Numbered from the stretch's first letter, positions 29,560-38,426 are shown. The stretch: 64,000 nt of DNA from Sinohyriopsis cumingii (GCA_028554795.2 CM068825.1:156293053-156357052); one strand, 5' to 3'. The notes: generated by a model from the letters alone, not told the origin. A program made the numbers and translations.

Positions 29560-30196
29560 GTTATCTTAGATTTACTGTTGCTGGGGATAAAAGCAATTAT
29601 AATCACAGGTTCGTGTTCGAGTGCTTCTTGGGGAGATCGAAGACGGTCTTGTAATTGATAACACTGATGGACAAAGACTTAATAATGGATTATCTAATCT
29701 ACAAGCCATCACGCAGGGTGAGAATTCTGCACGAGGAGGTACCGGTAAATTTAAGAGCGTTGCAAGAAGAGCTGTCAGATCTTTCAACATAAGTACCTGT
29801 GAAGAGAAAATATTTCAGTCGATCAACTCAGCTGCCAAGTATTTCGGTATTATCCCGCGTTCGGTTCAACGTGTTGCAGAAAATATAATAAAATCGTCTT
29901 TTTCACACAATCTTGATAGCTGGATCATATTTTCTTATGTAGATGGAGATAACTCTACAGCGACTGTGCACAAGTCAATGATACAATTATTCCCCCCTGC
30001 GCAACAGGTGAACAATTTTCCGTGTACAGGTAACACGGTCTCCAATTACTTCCCCTTTGACTTCGTCAAGTTTATCAAATACTATCACACGGGCGGGTGT
30101 ACAATAAATAATATTTTTTTCACAGAAAAAATCCTTATTTTATTACATTCGTTTGGTTTTATGGTTCATCTGTATTTTTTCTGCGATTATATTTAA
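29560..30196 (+). pseudogene. HNH-type homing-endonuclease-like region
   Basis: Signatures: NHRFVFECFLG (first His-containing strand), GLVIDNTDGQRLNNGLSNLQ (the DG-x-NN-xxNL part of an HNH/zinc-knuckle nuclease), ITQGENSARGGTGKF, and then a NUMOD/IENR-like DNA-reading motif FQSINSAAKYFGIIPRSVQR. This is the plan of phage and organelle homing endonucleases. Free-standing nucleases of this type occur in some Polintons and giant viruses. The region is partly degraded, and the last 60 residues are Phe/Ile-rich and unfamiliar. Confidence 0.6.
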
Positions 30197-30283
30197 GAAA
30201 ACAAGTACAAAAAACCGAGTTAACTATTTTTGAACTTCCAAGTATCAGTCACTTTATATACTATAGCGTCCGAATTATATACG

Positions 30284-30340
30284 GGGTTTCGAAACCCAAT
30301 AAAGTTGCACAACTTTCCGCGTTATCACCCTGACGGGGTG
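30284..30340 (+). promoter_or_regulatory. Cluster of three palindromes
   Basis: GGGTTTCGAAACCC (30284-30297, perfect palindrome), AAAGTTG-CA-CAACTTT (30301-30316) and CACCC-TGAC-GGGTG (30326-30340, with one extra G in the loop side) lie end to end within 57 bases. They could be a transcript 3' structure, a replication or packaging signal, or protein-binding sites. No such cluster is seen elsewhere in the element. Confidence 0.45.
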
Positions 30341-30450
30341 ACATTTTGCACTCCGCGGGATTGATTTTGGGGGAGGGTGTGCAACTTTGTTGAGCGTAGA
30401 ATATCACTCCATATCTGTCTGTGCCATCCTTAGTTACTATATATCCTACT

Positions 30451-30775
30451 GTAAGCTTGCTAAGATGCGGTGGCACTTTAGAAGCTTTACAAATGTAAAT
30501 ACATGTAAATGCTATATGTTGAACTGTCCTAGTGTAAGCTTGCTAAGATGCGATGGCATTTTAGGAGTTTACAAATATAAATAGTGTAAATATTATATGT
30601 TGTACTGTCTTACTGTAAGCTTGCTAAGATGCGGTGTCATTTTAGGAGTTTACAAATGTAAATAGTGTAAATACTATATGTTGTACTGTCCTGCTGTAAG
30701 CTTGCTAAGATGCGGTGGCACTTTAGAAGCTTTACAAATGTAAATACATGTAATACTATATGTTGTACTGTCCCT
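30451..30775 (+). repeat. ~82-bp tandem repeat, 4 copies
   Basis: Copies begin GTAAGCTTGCTAAGATGCGG at 30451, 30534, 30615 and 30696. Copies 1 and 4 share CACTTTAGAAGC; 2 and 3 share TTTTAGGAGTTT, so the pairs alternate. Just beyond, two diverged copies of a CATTTG-TAAGCTAGAG motif lie at about 30790 and 30930. All in a non-coding part of element B. Confidence 0.85.
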
Positions 30776-31007
30776 ATATGAACCTGCTAGCATATCATTT
30801 GGGTAAGCTAGAGGTTCAACATAGAGAATGTCTCGTCTTTCGCAAACACACCCTCTGGGCTCTCTAGACTGTTATTTGACAGGTTAGGGGCTCACATGGG
30901 GGTTGTGCTTCCGCTCCTGAGTTTGGTAGCCTATCATTTGATAAGCTAGAGACTCAAGGAGATGTGATGTGCAATTTTGTTTCTTTTAAATATATAATAT
31001 TATATAT
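30776..31007. other. Non-coding stretch of element B
   Basis: Contains the imperfect repeats noted above and ends with an AT-rich run (TATAATATTATATAT) that abuts the next ATG. No gene. Confidence 0.4.
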
Positions 31008-31283
31008 ATGAATTACGAAGATATCAATGATGTGATTGCTGCTATTAAAAAATTAGAAGAACGCGGATTTAATATATCACTAAATCCTGAAACAATTATG
31101 TCCGATTTTGAATCACTACATGAAGCTAAATGCGCAGGGCCTTATATTCTTCCTGCTCAGTACCGATTTATAAAGACGATCCGGGCCAATTTGTATAAAT
31201 CACTGGCTACAGTAGAAGAACCACAAATAAATGAATTTGTTTTTCATTGTCTCGTGCAATTGAAAAGATTAGGTTGGAATTAG
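31008..31283 (+). CDS. Small Polinton protein, unknown
   Basis: A 91-residue helical protein that looks whole (MNYEDINDVIAAIKKLEERG; GPYILPAQYRFIKTIRANLY; VFHCLVQLKRLGWN). No family recognised. Its start codon directly follows the TATAATATTATATAT run shared with other genes of this element, which supports it being expressed. Confidence 0.45.
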   Translation: MNYEDINDVIAAIKKLEERGFNISLNPETIMSDFESLHEAKCAGPYILPAQYRFIKTIRANLYKSLATVEEPQINEFVFHCLVQLKRLGWN

Positions 31284-31530
31284 CTCAAGAATATGAAACA
31301 TGGAAGATAATAAATACTCGTGTAAGAAGATTAAAGAAATGTATATCCCCTGAAATCAAGGCTGGTGAAATCAAAGCCGACGAAATCAAGGAAGTAAATA
31401 TCTCACTTTGACAAAGTCAAGGATTTGATCATCAAGGAAGTAAATATCTCACCTTGATTTGGATACCTAGAAGTCAAGTACTTGAAAATGAAATTGAAAG
31501 TAAAAAAATATATCACTTTTTTTACTTGCA
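31284..31530. other. Non-coding gap with short direct repeats
   Basis: ATCAAGGAAGTAAATATCTC occurs twice (about 31393 and 31432), next to several GAAATCAA-GC repeats. No gene. Confidence 0.45.
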
Positions 31531-31791
31531 TCAGTCCGAGTTAGATAATATTGCCCTTAGTCGGTGGGGTTTAATGCAAGAGAGCGCATAATTGAGAATT
31601 TGATCTCTGTCGCATACAATTGAAATAATATGCTCGCGTCTGAAACTATCTAACTGTTGCTGTGTTAGTAAGAAATCTTCGTCTCCGCATTCGTCAATAA
31701 TGAATTTAACGTTAATTTCTTCTTGTGCAAATGCAGCCCTAACTGCTTGCGCTTGTTTGTCATACACGAAAACATTTATGTGGTGGTACAT
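31531..31791 (-). CDS. MYHxx small protein, copy 1
   Basis: An 86-residue protein that looks whole, starting MYHHINVFVYDKQAQAV. It shares with its neighbour the start MYH, a K-xIIDE-G-xDF-LT core (here VKFIIDECGDEDFLLTQQQL) and the following basic helix. Predicted as a small alpha/beta protein. I recall similar short MYH-type proteins in Polintons but know no function. Tandem with copy 2 on the same strand. Confidence 0.5.
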   Translation of the reverse strand: MYHHINVFVYDKQAQAVRAAFAQEEINVKFIIDECGDEDFLLTQQQLDSFRREHIISIVCDRDQILNYALSCIKPHRLRAILSNSD

Positions 31792-31858
31792 ATAAATCTA
31801 ATCTAAGATCTAAATACGCGTATATATTCTAAAATTTGATGTATACAGCAATGCGCGA

Positions 31859-32023
31859 TCACAATATGATCTTTTTTAGTCGCTGTAGTTGCGTATCAGT
31901 CAGTATAAAATCGTCATTACCGTATTCATCAACAATTATTTTTTCCGGGGTAACTTTTCCCCCTCTGACAGCTTCATCAAGAAGTTCTTTATTATGTATG
32001 AAACATTTTACACGGTGATACAT
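31859..32023 (-). CDS. MYHxx small protein, copy 2
   Basis: A 54-residue protein too short for usual gene calling: MYHRVKCFIHNKELLDEAV, then EKIIVDEYGNDDFILTDTQL and a Lys-rich end. It aligns with copy 1 over nearly its whole length (IIVDEYGNDDFILT against FIIDECGDEDFLLT), so the two are tandem duplicates. Its ATG follows TATTATATA, the start-codon motif shared in this element. Confidence 0.5.
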   Translation of the reverse strand: MYHRVKCFIHNKELLDEAVRGGKVTPEKIIVDEYGNDDFILTDTQLQRLKKIIL

Positions 32024-32108
32024 TATATAATACTTGCTTGATTAATTGTGAAATCGTAAACTATTTTTCAGGAAAAAAATATAATTTTTGCCTTTTACTA
32101 AATTCGCA

Positions 32109-32222
32109 TGATTTTTACTAGTAAATTACCTTTCCAATTTGAGAAATTGGTCGATTTCTGTGATTTTTACTAGTAAATTACCTTTCCAAATTGAGAAATT
32201 GGTCGATTTCTGTGATTTTTAC
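32109..32222 (+). repeat. 51-bp direct repeat, 2 copies plus part
   Basis: TGATTTTTACTAGTAAATTA followed by CCTTTCCAA-TTGAGAAATTG occurs twice in tandem (about 32109 and 32160), with a third partial start. The copies are nearly identical. It lies upstream (minus sense) of nothing obvious, between the MYH pair and the virion block. Confidence 0.75.
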
Positions 32223-32319
32223 TAGCAATTACCCTATAAATTTCAGTGAATTTGTCAGCGTTGCAGAAAATATAAAATAAAATTAATTTTTCACTGAAAA
32301 ATCCCTAGGATTAAAAGTC

Positions 32320-32800
32320 TTAAGACTTTACTAGCAGACTAATATGTAGTGTTTCATCCCGTAAATCAAGAAGATGACCACACTGGTCTGTCAGCGTGAA
32401 ATTTATTCTGGTCAGCCACGGATTATGACATCGTAGATAGACCGGATTGATCGGCTCTTGCACAATCAGAAATCCAGGTGGTACATCTTTCATAGTAAAT
32501 GAATAAAGAATAAATCCTTGCTGGGCTTGATTTGATACTGTCGTGTCCGTGTTGTAACTGCCATTAATGACATCACACACAAGATTGACCGCGACCACTT
32601 CGGTTATATTTACGATGCCCAGAGATACATGCCTGCCATCGCTGATTTGACTGTTATTGTGTCTGAGGATAGTTGGCTCCGGTAGTGTTTGCCTGTGCCG
32701 TGCAAGAATGTCGTCGAAGGACTCATTGATTAGATCATTGACAGATTTTTTTTAGCTCAGTTGCATTATACCCGGGAAATTTAAAATTTGGCAGAGTGGA
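32320..32800 (-). pseudogene. Penton-like / minor capsid protein region
   Basis: Minus-strand trace: FKFPGYNATELKKSVNDL, RHVSLGIVNITE, then FILYSFTMKDVPPGFLIVQE and INFTLTDQCGHLLDLRDETL near the end. The 'F-PPGF-I-E' and 'I-L-DQ-G-LLDLRGE' patterns are ones I associate with the C-terminal beta-rich part of a Polinton minor capsid or penton-associated protein. Assignment is tentative. Broken in this copy. First gene of the virion block when counted from the left. Confidence 0.45.
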
Positions 32801-32821
32801 CTTTGTCAGCGAGTATTTAGT

Positions 32822-33103
32822 TTAAAATTGTTGTTTGGGGGGATGGTCGTCATCATAACCAATTACTGCCTGAATTAATTGTTGATTGAGATATTCCATG
32901 TCGGAAACAAGCTGATTTAATATCTCAATTTGTTTAATAGATTTGCTGCGTGAACTTGTTATATCAAAAAGGTGTTCTTGGAAAAGTTGCCGTAGTCGCT
33001 TTAGTTGTGGTTTATGTAACTCATTAATTTCTTTAAAATATCTAATTGCTTGAGTTTCGCCAAAAGGCAAGTTGTCCAGTATTAAAACCCCACCAAATAT
33101 CAC
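32822..33103 (-). CDS. Coiled-coil virion-block protein, unknown
   Basis: A 93-residue protein: MIFGGVLILDNLPFGETQAI, then heptad-rich helices (EINELHKPQLKRLRQLFQEH; IEILNQLVSDMEYLNQQLIQ). The hydrophobic opening GGVLILDNLPFG suggests that it could be the C-terminal part of a longer protein. Not recognised. Confidence 0.35.
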   Translation of the reverse strand: MIFGGVLILDNLPFGETQAIRYFKEINELHKPQLKRLRQLFQEHLFDITSSRSKSIKQIEILNQLVSDMEYLNQQLIQAVIGYDDDHPPKQQF

Positions 33104-33214
33104 CCAGATAGGTAGAAATACCGCCGCCAGGCGATTTTTTTATGTTATTCAGATCTTCTTTATACGACGGAGTGATTTCATGATATGATTGCTTGTCTGA
33201 GGTATAATCGGTCT

Positions 33215-33719
33215 TCATAGGTTCGCCAGGTAGCGGCGGCGCTGCCCGTGTGGATTTTTAGGCCATCCTAACACTGTTCTGATTGAACTATTGTATATAT
33301 CCACGGCGTAGTCTGGGGTGTTTATTTCAATGGCAGAAGACAGCGTTGGCTCATGAACAGTTATTGCTATTTTGGATTCCTTTGTTGTAATATTTTTTAT
33401 TCGGCGTTGTAATTCCTCATTGATTTCTTCGATTTGATAAGACCCGGTTGGTAACCCAATGACGTTCCAGTCTGGCGTGCCATTGGGTTTATTTTTTATA
33501 TGCAAATACAAACGAATTATTTGCTGGCAATCCACCAGACGATCTTGATCTGATATTGGGCCAACTGTGATATACTCGTAATTGTGCTAACGCGATCTCG
33601 TTTACTGGAATCGCAGTTGGAAAATTAATACTGAATTCTGGTTCAGTTGAGGTTACTGTTATTAAAGAAGTTCGCGCTGGGCTTGTATTTGCGACTATCT
33701 GTTGAAGTAATTTCGTCAT
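33215..33719 (-). pseudogene. Capsid-associated protein region related to element A 1-548
   Basis: Starting at 33719 (MTKLLQQIVANTSPARTSL), the trace carries INFPTAIPVNEIALAQLRVY, the 'LP-x-NEIAL-xL-xxY-SW-NI' counterpart of the WEVALVEI motif, then a LPTGSYQIEEINEELQRRI patch equivalent to the 'PGxY' segment in element A. Same Polinton virion protein family; exact structural role uncertain to me. Broken. Confidence 0.55.
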
Positions 33720-34068
33720 TATTTATCTTTTGTCGCTTCAAATGACCAGTGTAGTCTTCATACATCTTTGCCATTTGCGCGAAATCGGAATCTGATATTG
33801 TTGTATCGACAAGACTGGATGATATCAGCGACGACAATTTCGAGTAGGTGCTCGTGGCTGCGCTGTTTAACTTTTCATACTCGTGCAATTTTGTTAGCGC
33901 GCATGAGGATACTTTTTTCGCGATAATATTAGCAACGCCTGCAATTGTTGTTGATGTTGAAACTGTAATTGTGACCGCGATTGCAGTTGTCACTGGTGTT
34001 AACGCTGAGAATAATACTCCCGTAGATGCGACTATCGCTGATACTGAATACTCTATTGTGTCTAACAT
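33643..34068 (-). CDS. Polinton membrane-active protein with Ala/Thr/Val-rich segment
   Basis: A 141-residue protein starting MLDTIEYSVSAIVASTGVLF. A long Ala/Val/Thr-rich hydrophobic stretch (residues 8-50) is followed by AKKVSSCALTKLHEYEKLNS, a Ser-rich helix and ISDSDFAQMAKMYEDYTGHL. This layout, a hydrophobic glide then KH-E-KL...SD--I---EF---E-Y, recurs in Polintons; a capsid-internal membrane-active role is plausible. Its 3' end overlaps the start of the next gene (33719) by 77 bases. Confidence 0.5.
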   Translation of the reverse strand: MLDTIEYSVSAIVASTGVLFSALTPVTTAIAVTITVSTSTTIAGVANIIAKKVSSCALTKLHEYEKLNSAATSTYSKLSSLISSSLVDTTISDSDFAQMAKMYEDYTGHLKRQKINNDEITSTDSRKYKPSANFFNNSNLN

Positions 34069-34230
34069 GGTTACACGCCGTTTGTATTTTTTTACCTTTG
34101 CTGTGCATTCGTTGATGGTATTTTTTAACTCTGACTGCCATTCGCGTACTTGATCATATCTTTATTGTTGCGCATCCAGTGTAGTCGTTGATGCTGCCAT
34201 TGTTGACTTCATTATTGCCATTTTATTATT
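34069..34230. other. Short stretch upstream of the 34068 gene
   Basis: Minus-strand codons near here (QSELKNTINECTAKVKKYK) look protein-like and may be the N-terminal part of a virion protein, but I cannot support a gene. Confidence 0.25.
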
Positions 34231-34674
34231 TTACGCAGTAACCAATTGAGGCGTTTCAGCTACAAATTCCAAACACCACCAGTAAGATGTTGCGGTTAAT
34301 TTCTTGTCGGCGGATTCCAGTATAAATGTTTCTTCGGTCCCCTTGTTTAATATGATAGTCACAACACCGGAATACTTGTCAGTGGAATATCTCCAGGGAT
34401 ATGTTGTGAAAATTTCAAATTTAGCGTCACTGAACACAGACAGTCTATACACTCCAGGGACTGTTGCTGTATATTTGATAGTGTTGTTTTGTTTAGACCA
34501 TGTTGCAAATCCAGATGATACTGTGTATACTATGTTGGTAATATGCCCGGGAGTAACTCCAGATGGGATTTTAATCAAACTGGTTTTGTTAACGATCTCA
34601 GGAATCCCCGCTACGATATCCTGTTGTGTTTGTTTGACAGTGTCAATGTTGGCCTTGATATCAGAAAGCTTCAT
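34231..34674 (-). CDS. Fibre-head-like beta-rich protein
   Basis: A 147-residue protein that looks whole. The N-terminus MKLSDIKANIDTVKQTQQDI is a short coiled coil. The rest is beta-strand-rich (TIKYTATVPGVYRLSVFSDA; YSGVVTIILNKGTEETFILE; WWCLEFVAETPQLVTA), with the G-Y-RLSV pattern of C1q/TNF-like or viral fibre knobs. Downstream (3') of the fibre-motif gene on the same strand. Together they suggest a trimeric receptor-binding spike: shaft plus head. That is inference from order and composition. Confidence 0.4.
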   Translation of the reverse strand: MKLSDIKANIDTVKQTQQDIVAGIPEIVNKTSLIKIPSGVTPGHITNIVYTVSSGFATWSKQNNTIKYTATVPGVYRLSVFSDAKFEIFTTYPWRYSTDKYSGVVTIILNKGTEETFILESADKKLTATSYWWCLEFVAETPQLVTA

Positions 34675-34714
34675 ATCTATGACGGGAGGAGTTCCAAAGA
34701 ACTTATCCGTATAA

Positions 34715-35242
34715 TCATCGTTTTTTTAAGAAGTTTTTTCGAAGTCTTGCAAACGCGTTTACATGAACGTCATACTCGGGCAGCAACGTGGTTAGTTTAC
34801 CGTCAATGGCTTCAACATATTGTTTGTTTGCGGCATCTTCCGGGGATGTTGGATCTCTTAAAACCACTATTTTGTTACCGTTCATGCTGAGTTCACCTGT
34901 CATTGTATCACCGGTCTTTTTTACGCGTTTGCCTGCAGCTTTTTTCGTATCATCTCGAAGCGCCGCGATTGATATCAGCGAATCGCTGACTCTTCCGCTG
35001 TCAGTGAACACAGGGATGTTACCCGAAGTAGCTCCAATAACCCTACGAATTATTTCATGCCATTTGATATCACTGGTTTTTAGTTTTCCGTGACGGTCCT
35101 GAAAAATAACAACCTCATCTGGGTCTATCCCGGTCAGACTTAAAAGATTATCGATTTCATCTTTGGTCGCTTATTTTGATAAATCCACGTCGGTGCGCTT
35201 CACTTTTCTGTTGAGAATAGATCTTCCGTAAATATCAACCAT
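34715..35242 (-). pseudogene. Fibre-like protein region with phage tail-fibre repeat motif
   Basis: The minus-strand start at 35242 reads MVDIYGRSILNRKVKR. Near the C-terminus is KKTGDTMTGELSMNGNKI followed by LRDPTSPEDAANKQYVEAI, the signature of bacteriophage tail/collar fibres (GDTM-G-L-M-GN-I--L-dP--p-DAa-K-YVd), which forms a trimerising beta-turn before a coiled coil. Its presence in an animal Polinton points to a spike protein. The start overlaps the end of the protease region by 43 bases. Broken. Confidence 0.65.
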
Positions 35243-36135
35243 TTTTTGATAGGAAACTGTTCAAATCGACCCGTGGTATATTCGTGCACGACTTTGTGAG
35301 GTGGTTTGGTTGAAGCTGATATCGCATCAAGAACATTCAATACTTGTTGACCACATATCGGAGGATCGGTCAGTGTTTGTGTTGGCAGTGTTGAGTACCA
35401 AACTTTTGTCCCTGACTTTGTCGCGGGGACGTCTTTTGTATATTTTAGAAATTCAACTGGCAGCGCTAACCCATACGAATCAAAATAGATAATTCCACAT
35501 GGATCGATCGCTTAAGCAACCCACTGAGTTCCTGGACCATCGCTGTTATCAAGATTAATAATTCCCGTTTCTGGATTATTCGGTTGTTGTGGTAATTGAT
35601 CTCGCATAAAGACACCTCTGAAATTTTTTATATTTAATTGTTTAACAGCATCGAGCAAATCAAAATTTGACATTGGAGTAAAAACAATTTGTACTTTCAA
35701 AACCGTTTTGGGTACCATGATGGTGGAGTTCCTGGAAGTCTTAACCAGCGTCCCTTTATTGTATCCTTTCCCAGTGGCTTTCTTTAGTGCCATTCCAGCA
35801 GCTGTTCCAACAGCTCCCAACGCGGCGGCTTTTGCGACTGCGGGAGCAGCAGCGGCAATTAGTGCTGGTATTGCTGCGAGAAGAGGAAAGATACCGCTGG
35901 TTTTAACCATGTTCTTGACAGCTGCAGGAGAAAAATCAAGCTGAGTTCCAGTTTTTGCTTGCTTTCCTTTATTGAAATGATTAAGTTGTGTTTTAGTCAG
36001 CGAGAGTTTGTTTGGACCGCCAGTAATCTGATCATTTTTTAAAGTTATTTTTGTCCCGCATATGCTTGCGTTCTTCGATTGTAATTTCTTAACCTGACCA
36101 GGAGTCAGAGTGACATTAACGTGACTGTATGACAT
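35200..36135 (-). pseudogene. Capsid maturation protein with adenain-like cysteine protease
   Basis: From the ATG at 36135 (MSYSHVNVTLTPGQVKKL) come repeated LT-x-Q-x-x-x-L segments, an Ala-rich membrane-active stretch (LAAIPALIAAAAPAVAKAAA), and then the protease domain: FDLLDAVKQLNIKNFRGVFM, IINLDNSDGPGTQWVA, IIYFDSYGLALPVEFL and PPICGQQVLNVLD. These match Polinton/adenovirus-type (Ulp1-fold) cysteine proteases that cut virion precursors. The fusion of a pVI-like front with the protease is typical of many animal Polintons. Broken in this copy. Confidence 0.75.
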
Positions 36136-36179
36136 TTTATTTAGATTGGATTGATCTAATTGCGTTGCTGCTAGCAATA

Positions 36180-37342
36180 CTACATATTTTCCACTGGTGC
36201 ATCAACGAGTCTCATTCGGCCACTAATACCTTCAAGTAACATTGCTTTGTCACTGAGTATGACCGCGATTGCTCTGTAGGGACCATAAACAATTGGCGGA
36301 CCATCCGCGAGTTTTGGTAGGGCGCCGACACGAGCTCGGAAGTGTATATCAACGACAGATTGTTTGGATAAATCAAGATGCTCCAGCGAAAAGTAATAAA
36401 ACGGGTACAACTTTGTAAAACCAAACTGTGATATTTGCGTCCCAGTGTCTATATTTAGGTTACGCGCCAGGAATGTCAACCAACGACGATATGCGCGCGC
36501 CACATGATTATTTGCAAAACTTAATGATATATCTTCGGATGGTTCTTGCTGACCGTTTATTCTCAACGAAACCTCAGTAACGTCAAGTTTGTCAAATATC
36601 ATATGAGACCATTCCTGATTACCCATCCGGCGCATATCTTGCAACGCAATAAAAATATGTCGTGGCGCAGAAACCCCCTGCTGTGATGCTATATGACAAG
36701 TAAAAACATCTTTGACTTGACTTTGGATGGCGTCATGGTTACTGTAAGCCACGATAGCAATGATTTACCGCCTTGATTCATAAAAGAGAGCAGTCGCGGT
36801 TCTTCTGTGACCGATGGGGTTAATACCGGCATCCACAATGAGAGTTTCGTTATATTTACTTTACCAGCATGGCCAACTCTTCGCCAAATCGCATCATTGT
36901 CGTCGGCTTTTCTATTAAGCACAACTGTGTGTTTAGCTCCAAAGATAACCTTTCTAACGTCTCTGCAAAATCCAAAAATGTGATTTAGTAGAATCGCGCA
37001 TGAAAATATTTTTTTATCTCCTAACAACATTGCTCGGCGTGTTGCAAATCCTAAGTTGTAAGTCGCGCTAAGATCTCTTATAATATCAAAAACACCACCT
37101 GGTCTAACTTCATGTTCAAAATGAACTGGTAGTGGATCAGATGCAGTATTTTGTGGTGTTCGCAACTTAATATACTGAAGATGGTCGGCGCTGTCGGTAA
37201 TATCTTTAGCAAACATCATTGATGGACCAGACGATCTTGTAAAGTCGTCAGAATATCTCGCTAGACCAATTATTGTTGTAGCAACATCGATATCATTCTG
37301 AATCGATTCGATATTTTTTCCATCAATCAATTCCAAAACCAC
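36180..37342 (-). pseudogene. Double-jelly-roll major capsid protein (hexon-like) region
   Basis: Minus-strand signatures: SMMFAKDITDSADHLQYIKL, VHFEHEVRPGGVFDIIRDL, LLNHIFGFCRDVRKVIFGAK near the N-terminal half, and APRHIFIALQDM, FDKLDVTEVSLRINGQQEP, FTKLYPFYYFSLEHLDLS, LPKLADGPPIVYGPYRAIAV in the C-terminal half. These correspond to the two jelly-rolls of Polinton/adintovirus hexons that build a T-number icosahedral shell. Length (about 390 residues) fits. Broken in this copy. It lies between the protease region and the charged coiled-coil gene. Confidence 0.82.
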
Positions 37343-37853
37343 TGCCAGTGGGCGGTGGACTGTCGAGGCGGTTTATGTATTTATCTCCCTCATTAGCAGT
37401 CGATTCCCGAATAAAAGCGCGTGGCGGAATTAGGGGTGGTCGTCGTTGCGAGGATTTTTCCGAAGCCTCGGAGAGCTGCTGAAGAAATAGATCGGATGTG
37501 TATTCTTCCAAACTTCCGGGAGGTAAATCACCTTCAGCTAGCAACGACGGAGATGGATCAGGTACATCTACATGTGGCACTGTTATCACTTCCTCTGGTG
37601 CTTTTTTGGATCTTCCTCGTTTTTTCTTTGTTTGTTGCAACTGCGTAGGAGGTAGGTTTTCTTCCCGCGACGGAGAAGGGTCTTTTTGACGTTTCTTTCC
37701 CTGTTGTTTTTCTTGTTGTTTTTGCTCTCGTATTATTCTTTGTTTTTCTTGTTTCTCCGCCAGTTTCTGCTGACGCGTTGTTTCTTTTTTCTCTTGTTTT
37801 TCTCGTTCTTCTTGTTCTTTTTTCTCTTGTGCTAATTTTTTTTTGTTCTGCAT
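37323..37853 (-). CDS. Highly charged coiled-coil protein (scaffold-like)
   Basis: A 176-residue protein from the ATG at 37853 (MQNKKKLAQEKKEQEERE), chosen because it starts 2 bases after the upstream gene's stop. The first 65 residues are nearly all Lys, Glu, Gln and Arg and form a single helix; the second half has proline-rich patches (VPDPSPSLLAEGDLPPG, RRPPLIPPRAF) and ends INRLDSPPPTGSGFGID. The layout suggests a scaffold or core protein. Frame looks whole. It overlaps the start of the capsid region by about 20 bases. Confidence 0.45.
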   Translation of the reverse strand: MQNKKKLAQEKKEQEEREKQEKKETTRQQKLAEKQEKQRIIREQKQQEKQQGKKRQKDPSPSREENLPPTQLQQTKKKRGRSKKAPEEVITVPHVDVPDPSPSLLAEGDLPPGSLEEYTSDLFLQQLSEASEKSSQRRPPLIPPRAFIRESTANEGDKYINRLDSPPPTGSGFGID

Positions 37854-37854
37854 A

Positions 37855-38319
37855 CTAATCTTTAATTCCATTAGCAAAAAATGAATGACCAACATCTGTT
37901 TTATCTATAGTATAATTACCTGTAGCTATTTTATACAACCAATCACCCCAATTATCTCTCTTTACACCCTTGACATACTCGGGTTTTAAAAAATCACCTC
38001 TACGCTGATAACTTTCGGCAGCAAATTTACCAAAATTATACCTACTGTGGGCATCTGTCAATTTAAATTTCTCAGTTTTTTCTATACCCTCGGGGGTAAA
38101 TCTTAATTCGAGATCAATCATTTTTCGTCTAGCAGGTTGCAGCGTGGATTCTTCTCGCAATACTTGAGTAAGACTTCTTTTTTCTTCGGGGTCCCTAATA
38201 GCAGCTAAAACCTTTTCAGTGACCGCAGTGACGGGTTGAATTAATTCCTTTGCTTCAGTTGCATACTCAACTTGTGCTTGTTGTTGTAATTGCATATCTT
38301 TTTTAAACTTTTCCTTCAC
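37855..38319 (-). CDS. Charged Polinton protein, unknown
   Basis: An open region of about 150 residues: MQLQQQAQVEYATEAKELIQ, DPEEKRSLTQVLREESTLQP, LELRFTPEGIEKTEKFKLTD, then RYNFGKFAAESYQRRGDFLK, DNWGDWLYKIATGNYTIDKT and SFFANGIKD. It is helical then mixed, with no motif known to me. It ends 2 bases before the next gene, so the two likely share a transcript. It may start further upstream (toward 38390), close to a TATATAA-like sequence near 38400. Confidence 0.4.
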   Translation of the reverse strand: MKEKFKKDMQLQQQAQVEYATEAKELIQPVTAVTEKVLAAIRDPEEKRSLTQVLREESTLQPARRKMIDLELRFTPEGIEKTEKFKLTDAHSRYNFGKFAAESYQRRGDFLKPEYVKGVKRDNWGDWLYKIATGNYTIDKTDVGHSFFANGIKD

Positions 38320-38426
38320 TGGGATATATTTTTAAGTGCTTCTGCTCGCTCCCTAGACAGCCTGGCTGTGTAAGATTCTGAGTGTAGCATTATTTTTTTT
38401 ATATAAGCAATTTTTAATTGATATCC

